DNA of 12,942 bases. Source: an uncultured Eubacteriales bacterium. GTDB lineage: Bacteria; Bacillota; Clostridia; Oscillospirales; Acutalibacteraceae. Of this stretch, positions 1 to 6,051 are shown in pieces; position 1 is the first letter of the stretch, and each line of letters begins with the position of its first letter. The notes beneath the pieces were generated by a model, which saw only the letters and a list, made by a program, of their open reading frames with translations, was not told the origin of the DNA and made no database searches. A program made the translations under genes and the position numbers. The stretch is taken from NCBI GenBank assembly GCA_934636435.1, contig CAKUAQ010000047.1, positions 1-12,942 of the forward strand, in the 5' to 3' direction.

Positions 1-39
1 GCCATAATAAATCACGGCGGTGCCTTTTGATTCAATAAA

Positions 40-100
40 GGTTCTATAATAAATGTTGGGGTCAGGCGATGAACCTGACCCCAACATTTATTATAGAACC
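40..100. repeat. Perfect 27-base inverted repeat (MITE/IS-end-like palindrome or terminator)
   Basis: The arms at 40-66 and 74-100 are exact reverse complements, separated by the 7-base loop CGATGAA. The outer ends read GGTTCTATAATAAATG and its complement, with TTGGGGTCAGG nearest the loop. The element is AT-rich at its ends, unlike the GC-rich surroundings. The GGTTCT...TTGGGG layout recalls terminal inverted repeats of ISL3-type insertion sequences, but that is from memory and no transposase is present. No matching 8-base target duplication is visible in the flanks. Read on the minus strand, the stem is followed by TTTATTG, so it could also terminate the ddl operon, whose last gene ends 276 bases upstream. 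The 9-mer ATAATAAAT occurs again at 4-12. Confidence 0.85.
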
Positions 101-375
101 GGAATTATTCATCCGAAAATGCCGCTGTCCCTCACGGGACCGCATTCCCTGCCATCCTCCACAGGCACTCCCGAAACAGCACAAAAGCCGATAACAACAG
201 GCCTTGCCCATTCCGCCAAGGCGCACGACGGAATCATCCACAAGCGGAAACGGATGCGCGTCTTGATACAACTGCCGGGGCGTTTGTCTTGCCCCTACCG
301 TTTTTTGCTGCGCATCGCCCGAACGGAAAAAGCCACACCTCCGGGAGTCACATCGTCCGACCGTTCTTCCACCGG
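101..375. other. Non-coding stretch downstream of ddl
   Basis: No convincing gene is present. Open frames on both strands have odd composition (rich in Arg, Cys and Gly, or in Pro and Ser), lack a Shine-Dalgarno sequence and resemble no family I know. A small hairpin with GGGGC/GCCCC arms lies at 277-295. On the minus strand it reads GTAGGGGC...GCCCC, a layout like short interspersed palindromes seen between genes in gut Clostridia. No clear intrinsic terminator directly follows ddl. Confidence 0.5.
277..295. repeat. Small GC hairpin, possible interspersed palindrome
   Basis: GGGGC at 277-281 pairs with GCCCC at 291-295 around a 9-base loop. On the plus strand it is followed 6 bases later by a run of six T (301-306), which would fit a weak terminator, but no plus-strand gene precedes it. 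On the minus strand it is preceded by AAAAAACGGTAG. The role is unknown. Confidence 0.35.
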
Positions 376-1578
376 TCAACGCACGGACAGCTTACCGCCC
401 TTGGCGCCAATCTTGCCACCGGAAAATCCGGCCAGAATATTGCTCTCATAGGTAAAGGTCAGGGCGGCACGCTGACGCTGACGCTTGAACGCCAGCGCCA
501 CCAGCGTATCCATCAGCTCCGGGAAGGACACCCCTACCTCCTGCCACAAATAGAAGGACAGAGAACCGGGGATGGTGTTGATCTCGTTAACCCACAGTCG
601 ACCGTTCTCCCGGTCATTGAGGAAATCAATGCGCGCCACGCCCAGACAGCCCAGTGCCCGGAAAGTCCTGACCGCCAGCTGCTGCACCTCTTCCGTCATC
701 CCCTCCGGCAATTCTGCCGGGCAGCGGCGCTTCAGGTCGGTCATACCCTGACTGACACCGGTTTTCTTCCCGTTGTTCAGATACTTATCGCCAAAGGTGA
801 GAATATCCTCTGCATTCAGCGGCTCCTCGCAGGCGCTGGCCCGCGCCTCGTCCGCATCGCCCAGCACGGCGCAATTGATCTCCCGCAGATGCTCCACCGC
901 CCGTTCCACCAACACGCGAGGTGAAAAGCTCACCGCCAGATCCAGCGCATCCACCAGACTTTTTTGATCTCTGGCCTTGGATATTCCCACAGACGAGCCC
1001 AAGTTGACCGGCTTGACGATCACCGGATACCCGATCTGCTCCTCAATCTCTTTCAATACCCGGTCACCATCCATGGCATACTCCCGGCCGGTGAACTGAA
1101 GCGCCTCCAGCACCGGCACACCGGCCTGCCGCAGCACCGCCTTCATGGCGTACTTATCCATGCCCAGCGCCGATGCGGTGACATCACAGGCGGCATAGGG
1201 GATATTCAGCATCTCCAGCATCCCCATGAGGGTGCCGTCCTCCACATTAGTGCCGTGCACCACGGGAATCGCCACGTCAAAGATCGCCACACAATTGTTC
1301 CCAAATTTCTTTGCCGGATGCCGCCACAGTCCGACGGTCGTTCCATCCGCCACCGGCACCACACGGGTAGCCGCCGCCAGGCAGGCATGCATATCCCGAA
1401 AGCTATCCACCCGGCGCAGATTTTCCCCCACATACCAGGTATTATCCTTGGCAATATACAGCGGGAAGGCCTCATATTTTTCCGCATCCAGCGCCTGCAA
1501 CGCCTGAATTCCGGAAATGATCGACACCTCATGCTCCACGCTGTGCCCGCCAAACAGCACCGCCACTCTGGTTTTCAT
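376..1578 (-). CDS. ddl: D-alanine--D-alanine ligase (ATP-grasp)
   Basis: A cytoplasmic enzyme predicted to join two D-alanines using ATP, giving the dipeptide that MurF adds to the peptidoglycan precursor. The 400-residue protein has the family motifs in order: FGGHSVEHEVS (9-19, with the conserved Glu15), VVHGTNVEDG (106-115), GMDKYAMK (139-146), the ATP-grasp segment VIVKPVNLGSSVGI (186-199), IDF (317-319) and the metal-binding NEINTIPGS (331-339). It is longer than typical Ddl (about 310-370 residues) because of an expanded loop at about 262-290 and a glycine/lysine-rich tail (about 385-400). The omega-loop region reads FGDKYLNNGKK rather than the usual Tyr-rich FYDYxxKY, so the substrate clamp differs from the E. 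coli enzyme. It begins with ATG. The AGGAGG at 1588-1593 overlaps the murF stop, and the 14-base gap to murF implies cotranscription and a shared pathway. Confidence 0.93.
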   Translation of the reverse strand: MKTRVAVLFGGHSVEHEVSIISGIQALQALDAEKYEAFPLYIAKDNTWYVGENLRRVDSFRDMHACLAAATRVVPVADGTTVGLWRHPAKKFGNNCVAIFDVAIPVVHGTNVEDGTLMGMLEMLNIPYAACDVTASALGMDKYAMKAVLRQAGVPVLEALQFTGREYAMDGDRVLKEIEEQIGYPVIVKPVNLGSSVGISKARDQKSLVDALDLAVSFSPRVLVERAVEHLREINCAVLGDADEARASACEEPLNAEDILTFGDKYLNNGKKTGVSQGMTDLKRRCPAELPEGMTEEVQQLAVRTFRALGCLGVARIDFLNDRENGRLWVNEINTIPGSLSFYLWQEVGVSFPELMDTLVALAFKRQRQRAALTFTYESNILAGFSGGKIGAKGGKLSVR

Positions 1579-1592
1579 TCCATCATTCCTCC

Positions 1593-3149
1593 TCAGAAAT
1601 TATCCGGCAGATCGTTCTCCAGCAGCACAATGCGCTGTTTTTCCGCCGGGATCCCATCGACGAACCGCAGTCCCTCCTGTAAGGAATCCGCCACAAAAAT
1701 GCGTTCCTCCGGAAATCCGGCGGACAGCAGCCCCTCCTTGAGAGGCGGCGCCTGCTTATGCCCTACCAGCACCGCCCAATCGCACCGTCCGGCGGCATAG
1801 GCGCCCAGCTCCCGATTGAGGTTCTCCTGCTCCTCGCCCAGCTCCACCATGCCGGGCGTCACCAGCACCCGCTGGGCGTCAAAGGCCGCCAGCGTATCCA
1901 AAGCGCTGCGGAAGCCCGCCGGATTGGAATTGTAGGCATCGTCAATATAACCGTTGGGCAAAAGCTGCAGCCGGTGCTCCACCGGCCGGAGCATCCGCAC
2001 CGGATACACCATCTCCCGCAGGGGGATCCCCAGCGTATGCGCCATCGCCAGACAGCCCGCCAGATTCTGCACATTATGGACACCCAGCAGCCGGGTGGTG
2101 TAGCCGCAGCTTTCTCCGTCCGGGGCAGTTAATGTGAATTGGCAGCCGTGGCTGTCCACGGAAACGTCACCGTAGCGATAGTCCGCGCCGCTGTCCATGC
2201 CGCCATAGGTCACATGAGGCACCGAGACGGGGTGACTGCGGATATAAGAATTATCATAGTTGAGCACCGCCTTACCCGTCGGAGGCAGCGCATCCACCAA
2301 CTCAAATTTCGTCTGCACGATGTTGTCCACCGTGCCGAAAGTCTCCAGATGCTGCTCCCCGATCGAGGTGAGGATCCCATAGGCAGGATGCACCAGTTCG
2401 CAGATTTCCCGGATATCGCCGGTTTTTTTTGCTCCCATCTCGGCAATGAAAATCTGGTGACTGGGGCGCAGCTGCTCCCGCACGGTGCGCACCACGCCCA
2501 TGGTGGTATTGTAGCTGCCGGGGGTCATCAGTACATTATACTTGACTCCCAGCAGCGCCGCCAGAAAGCTTTTCACGCTGGTCTTTCCGTAGCTGCCGGT
2601 CACGCCGATGACCGTCAGCTCCGGCATGGAGTCCAGCAGCTGCCGCGCCTGCTTCACATAGCCGGCGGCAATCTTCTTTTCGATAGGCAGATTGATATAG
2701 TTGGCCGCGCCTACCCAGATCCAGATGATCATCTGTCCCAGTCCGAGCAGACCCAACCCCCGCATCGGCAGGGTGAACCAGGTCAACGCCAGCAGCACGA
2801 CGCCAATCAACCCTTCGGTGACGAACAGCCGCCACACACGCGGGGTCACAACCAACGGCTTCTTCGCCTTCTTCGGCAGATTCAACAGCGCCGTCAGCAG
2901 CACAAGACCTGCACTGATGGCATACAGTGCATAGTCCGGCACACGGTTGTGGAGCCACAGGGTGAATACACACAGAAAAGGCAGCAGCCGTCGCACCGTC
3001 ACCAGCTTTTTATCGTTGTCGGTGCACCATTTTTTATACCGCTCGGGGCGGTAGGAATTGAGCTGCAGCATATGGGTGAAATACCAGGCCTGCACCCCGA
3101 AATTCAGCGCTCCCGCCGCCATCAGCAGCCAACGCATCCATATATCCAC
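1593..3149 (-). CDS. murF: Membrane-anchored MurF-type Mur ligase (UDP-MurNAc-tripeptide--D-Ala-D-Ala ligase)
   Basis: Predicted to ligate D-Ala-D-Ala to UDP-MurNAc-tripeptide with ATP, the last cytoplasmic step of the stem peptide. The first 150 or so of 518 residues hold about four hydrophobic segments (near 7-27, 54-90, 110-128 and 132-150), replacing the usual soluble MurF N-terminal domain. The Mur ligase core follows: P-loop GVTGSYGKTSVK (182-193), IAEMGA (235-240), GEQHLETFG (264-272), NYDN (297-300), the LGVHNVQNLAG segment (355-365) and the C-terminal DDAYNSNPAGF (403-413). The P-loop has Tyr where classical MurF has Asn. The start is GTG at 3149 with AAGGAG 11 bases before it; an in-frame ATG at 3137 has poorer spacing. 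ddl directly downstream supports MurF over other Mur ligase homologues such as MurT or CapB, but activity is inferred. Confidence 0.87.
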   Translation of the reverse strand: MDIWMRWLLMAAGALNFGVQAWYFTHMLQLNSYRPERYKKWCTDNDKKLVTVRRLLPFLCVFTLWLHNRVPDYALYAISAGLVLLTALLNLPKKAKKPLVVTPRVWRLFVTEGLIGVVLLALTWFTLPMRGLGLLGLGQMIIWIWVGAANYINLPIEKKIAAGYVKQARQLLDSMPELTVIGVTGSYGKTSVKSFLAALLGVKYNVLMTPGSYNTTMGVVRTVREQLRPSHQIFIAEMGAKKTGDIREICELVHPAYGILTSIGEQHLETFGTVDNIVQTKFELVDALPPTGKAVLNYDNSYIRSHPVSVPHVTYGGMDSGADYRYGDVSVDSHGCQFTLTAPDGESCGYTTRLLGVHNVQNLAGCLAMAHTLGIPLREMVYPVRMLRPVEHRLQLLPNGYIDDAYNSNPAGFRSALDTLAAFDAQRVLVTPGMVELGEEQENLNRELGAYAAGRCDWAVLVGHKQAPPLKEGLLSAGFPEERIFVADSLQEGLRFVDGIPAEKQRIVLLENDLPDNF

Positions 3150-3181
3150 GTTCGCACACGCTCCTTATCCGATCTCCGGTG

Positions 3182-3970
3182 CTAATTTCGGGGCTTGAGA
3201 AACGAATCCAGCACCCGACTGCACATCCCCCATTGCTGCGCAAAGGCAAAATGCCCTGCCCCCGGCAGCACCACCAATCCGGCGTCCGGGATCCTCTTTT
3301 CCATCAGCTGTCCGTCGGACAGCGGGGTGGCGGTATCCGTCTCCCCCCAGATGAGCAGCACCGAGGCGGTTATTTCCGGCAGCAGCGACGTCAGATCCTC
3401 GGCAATACACCGCACCATCGTCTGCCGCATCACCGGCGATGCCGCCTGATAATCCGCCGAGCCGTGCCGCCGCCGGGCATTCTCCACCGCATGCGGAAAC
3501 AGCTGCCGGATACCCGGCAGAGAGAAAAAGCCCTTCACAGCCTTATAGCTATATACCTTAGTATAGTAGCCGATGCCGTGTTTGGGCGGAAGCCCGGCGG
3601 CATCCATAAACACCGCTCGCTCCACCGTCAGCGGCACCGGGCGGCGGCTGAGCAGCTTAATGCTGATGCGGCCGCCGAAGGAATGGTTCATCAGCACCAC
3701 CCGGGACAGACCCACCACCCGGGCAAAATCCACCGTCCATTCCACATAGTCGTCCACGCCCCAGGGGACGGGCGGCTCCGCCGTGCCGCCGAAGCCCGGC
3801 AGGTCGGGCGCCACCACCCGGCAATACCCCGCCAGATGCTCCAGCAGCAGCGTGTAGGTCGCCACCGGCGCCCCCCAGCCATGGAGAAACAGCACCACCG
3901 GCCGACCGGCCCGGTCCTCCGGGTCGGAATCGTAATAGGCCGTTTCCAGTCCTTGCACCTGTACGGTCAT
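3182..3970 (-). CDS. Alpha/beta-hydrolase fold protein
   Basis: A 262-residue single-domain hydrolase with no signal peptide, probably cytoplasmic. The fold is shown by the oxyanion-side motif HGWG (30-33), DLPGFGGT (56-63), the nucleophile elbow NHSFGG (95-100), and IWGETDTATP (207-216) and GAGHF (237-241), giving a likely Ser97-Asp212-His240 triad. The elbow begins with Asn in place of the usual Gly (GxSxG). A lid region of about 120-185 separates the strands. ATG is preceded by GGGGGAA with a short spacer. It sits 28 bases after the lipoprotein cyclophilin and 32 before murF, inside the operon. The substrate is unknown: esterase, lipase or another small-molecule hydrolase are all possible, and the cell-wall neighbours do not fix it. 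Confidence 0.85.
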   Translation of the reverse strand: MTVQVQGLETAYYDSDPEDRAGRPVVLFLHGWGAPVATYTLLLEHLAGYCRVVAPDLPGFGGTAEPPVPWGVDDYVEWTVDFARVVGLSRVVLMNHSFGGRISIKLLSRRPVPLTVERAVFMDAAGLPPKHGIGYYTKVYSYKAVKGFFSLPGIRQLFPHAVENARRRHGSADYQAASPVMRQTMVRCIAEDLTSLLPEITASVLLIWGETDTATPLSDGQLMEKRIPDAGLVVLPGAGHFAFAQQWGMCSRVLDSFLKPRN

Positions 3971-3998
3971 GCCGTTCCCCCTGTTCTGTCGTTAGGTC

Positions 3999-4895
3999 TT
4001 ATCCGTTGTACGTTGTGACCTCAATGGTCTGGATCGTGATCGGCTGCTGCGGTTTGCTGTTGCCGTCCACCGCCACAGCGGCAATAGCATCCACCACGTC
4101 CATCCCGGCATACACCTGACCGAATACGGTATGTCCGCCACTCTGCCGCCAGGCGCCGTCCAGATGGATATTGCCGCCGACCTTGGCATACAGCTCCCAC
4201 ACCGCGTCCGGCACCAGCCGGGAATCGGGGGTGATCCCGCCCTGCGCTTTCAGCGCCGCCTCCACATCTTCTGCAGTCATATTATAGCGGGCGCAATACT
4301 GAGCGATGATAGCGTCATAGTCATAGGTTTCTTTCAGCTCTGCCGCCGTTTTGCCGTCGGGCTTCGCCTGATTGATAAAGAACTGGCTGCCATTGGTGTT
4401 CACGCCGCTATTGGCCATAGACAGAGCACCCCGCAGATTCATTAGCTTCTGATCGAATTCGTCCTCGAAGCTCTTGCCCCAGATGCTTTCGCCGCCGGTA
4501 CCGGTGCCGTTGGGGTCACCTCCCTGAATCATAAAGTCGTTCATCACCCGATGGAAGGTCAGGCCGTTATAATAGCCGTTTTTCGCGTGGGTGAGAAAAT
4601 TCTCCACCGCCTTGGGCGCCGCCTCCGGGAAAAACCGGAGGGAGATATCCCCCATAGAGGTGTGCAGGATTGCCACCTGCTCCCCGACGGCGGGCATTTC
4701 CGTCTGGAATCCGTAGTCCTTATCGGCATACACCGTACCGACACTATTGCCGTGACCGGCGTCGTCACTGGTTTCGGAATTGTTCTTATTGCCTGTACCG
4801 TCGGTCGTGGTGGTGGGATTTTTTCCACCGCAGGCCGCCAATGACAACAGCAGCACCCCCACCATTAGCAACGCCCCAAAAGTATGTCTATTCAT
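3999..4895 (-). CDS. Lipoprotein cyclophilin-type peptidyl-prolyl cis-trans isomerase
   Basis: Predicted to catalyse cis-trans isomerisation of Xaa-Pro bonds on the outer face of the membrane. Residues 1-22 are a lipoprotein signal with lipobox LAAC (Cys22), followed by a Thr/Asn/Gly/Ser-rich linker (25-55). The cyclophilin domain starts near 72. It carries FHRVMNDFMIQGGDP (114-128, equivalents of catalytic Arg55, Phe60 and Gln63 of human cyclophilin A at 116, 121 and 124), SMANSGVNTNGSQFF (159-173) and HTVFGQV (255-261). Between Phe173 and His255 there are about 70 extra residues relative to cyclophilin A, mostly charged and helical-looking (about 180-240). ATG at 4895 has AAGGAGAA upstream. 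It is a close paralogue of the cytoplasmic cyclophilin one gene earlier (shared TSMGDIS, APKAVENF and GGESIWGK), so a local duplication with relocation is likely. Confidence 0.93.
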   Translation of the reverse strand: MNRHTFGALLMVGVLLLSLAACGGKNPTTTTDGTGNKNNSETSDDAGHGNSVGTVYADKDYGFQTEMPAVGEQVAILHTSMGDISLRFFPEAAPKAVENFLTHAKNGYYNGLTFHRVMNDFMIQGGDPNGTGTGGESIWGKSFEDEFDQKLMNLRGALSMANSGVNTNGSQFFINQAKPDGKTAAELKETYDYDAIIAQYCARYNMTAEDVEAALKAQGGITPDSRLVPDAVWELYAKVGGNIHLDGAWRQSGGHTVFGQVYAGMDVVDAIAAVAVDGNSKPQQPITIQTIEVTTYNG

Positions 4896-4922
4896 CGTTC
4901 GTTCTCCTTACTACTGATCGGT

Positions 4923-5459
4923 TCAATTTCTGACGGAACGGCGGCCGATGGGCGGCCGTTCCTGATCGAGTGGCAGCAGCCGCCACAGCTCCCGGATCTC
5001 CCGGCTGTTCTCCTCCAAAAACGCCCGACAGGCCTCATCGCCCATCAGGATCCGTCCGGCCCGGCGCACCGCCCGGACAAACGCCCGCTCCAGCTGCACC
5101 CGGGCGCAATGCTGCACCAGGGGGCACACCCGATAGGCGCGGGGATCGTACACTGCCTGTATCCGGCCGGTTTCCATCACATAGGGAAACAGCGGAAACA
5201 TCCGGCAGGCCAGAGGGCGAAATGCCCGCTCACAGGTGCCGTCGCAGGCATACAAGGGTCCGGTCGCCGTAGCGGTCAGCGTATAACCGCCATCCGGCAG
5301 CAGCCGTTCCTCTCCGGGGAACAGCCGCATACCGACCGCATCCCCATGAGGGCGGCAGCAGCGCCCGTCGCACACCCGACCGCAATCCGCTGCCAGCGGC
5401 GTCACCGTTTCCAGCAGCGTCCACGCCTCCCGCAAACGGTTACGCATACGGGTGCACAT
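4923..5459 (-). CDS. YkgJ-like cysteine-cluster protein of unknown function
   Basis: A 178-residue, probably soluble protein with paired cysteine motifs, numbered here from the ATG at 5459: CGRVCDGRCC (26-35) and CDGTCERAFRPLACRMFP (72-89), plus Cys112, Cys118 and Cys144. The C...C...CC block followed by RPlxCRxFPL is the pattern of YkgJ/UPF0153 and FliB-related proteins, thought to bind zinc or an iron-sulfur cluster; the assignment is by motif only. The start is uncertain. TTG at 5471, ATG at 5459 (weak GAGAG five bases upstream) and ATG at 5447 all overlap the end of the preceding cyclophilin gene, whose TAA is at 5440-5442, so translational coupling is likely. I chose 5459. It lies between the two cyclophilin genes, 27 bases before the lipoprotein one. 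Its function is unknown. Confidence 0.72.
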   Translation of the reverse strand: MCTRMRNRLREAWTLLETVTPLAADCGRVCDGRCCRPHGDAVGMRLFPGEERLLPDGGYTLTATATGPLYACDGTCERAFRPLACRMFPLFPYVMETGRIQAVYDPRAYRVCPLVQHCARVQLERAFVRAVRRAGRILMGDEACRAFLEENSREIRELWRLLPLDQERPPIGRRSVRN

Positions 5460-6033
5460 CAATGCTCTCAATCGTTACATCCGTCAGGGGCTTATCCCGT
5501 CCGTCGGTCTGGACACCGGCGATGGCATCCACCACATCCATACCGTCATAGACCTGTCCGAGCACCGTATGGTGATAGTCCAGATGGGGAGTGCCGCCCA
5601 CCCGCTTGTAGGCTTCCACCGACTCGGCGGGAAAATACTCCGGCAGCTCCTGCATCTGCCCGATGAAATTCGGATGCACCGACGGCGCCTGCACAATGAA
5701 GAACTGGCTGCCGTTGGTACCGGGGCCGGCATTCGCCATGGACAGAGCGCCCCGCAGATTATGCAGCGCCGGAGTAAACTCATCCTCGAAGTTCTTACCC
5801 CAGATGCTCTCGCCGCCGCAGCCGGTGGCGGTGGGGTCGCCCCCCTGGATCATAAAGTCCTTGATCACCCGATGAAACACGATGCCGTTATAGTAGCCGT
5901 CCTTGGCATGGGTGGTGAAATTCTCCACCGCCTTGGGTGCCTGCTCCGGGAACAGGCGGATGGAAATATCCCCCATAGAGGTATGCATGATCGCTACGGT
6001 CTCCCCCGCAGCGGGTCTATCCAGCTGTGCCAT
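5440..6033 (-). CDS. Cytoplasmic cyclophilin-type peptidyl-prolyl cis-trans isomerase
   Basis: A 197-residue cyclophilin with no signal peptide, predicted to isomerise prolyl bonds in the cytoplasm. Key residues are in place: FHRVIKDFMIQGGDP (53-67, with Arg55, Phe60 and Gln63 at the same numbers as human cyclophilin A), SMANAGPGTNGSQFF (98-112) and HHTVLGQV (154-161). Between Phe112 and His155 there are about 30 more residues than in cyclophilin A (the HPNFIGQMQELPEYFPAES stretch, about 120-138), a type of insertion I recall in other Firmicutes cyclophilins. GGESIWGKNFEDEF (73-86) is nearly identical in the lipoprotein paralogue. ATG at 6033 has AAAGGAG 8 bases upstream. It starts 18 bases after proS, so the prolyl isomerase is made from the same message as the prolyl-tRNA synthetase. 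Confidence 0.94.
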   Translation of the reverse strand: MAQLDRPAAGETVAIMHTSMGDISIRLFPEQAPKAVENFTTHAKDGYYNGIVFHRVIKDFMIQGGDPTATGCGGESIWGKNFEDEFTPALHNLRGALSMANAGPGTNGSQFFIVQAPSVHPNFIGQMQELPEYFPAESVEAYKRVGGTPHLDYHHTVLGQVYDGMDVVDAIAGVQTDGRDKPLTDVTIESIDVHPYA

Positions 6034-6051
6034 ATCGCACGCTCCTTTCTC

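Noticed and set aside
109..237. A 42-codon minus-strand frame (MIPSCALAEWARP...)
   Set aside because: It reads somewhat like protein but has no Shine-Dalgarno sequence before its ATG, and third-position base use is unlike neighbouring genes.
62..379. A 105-codon minus-strand frame starting TTG at the ddl stop
   Set aside because: It overlaps the ddl stop temptingly, but is Arg/Gly/Cys-rich, has no clear ribosome site, resembles no family and runs into the palindrome.
2139..4018. Long plus-strand open frames opposite murF and the hydrolase
   Set aside because: Composition is His/Gln/Arg-rich and the opposite strand encodes complete, recognisable enzymes, so these are antisense shadows.
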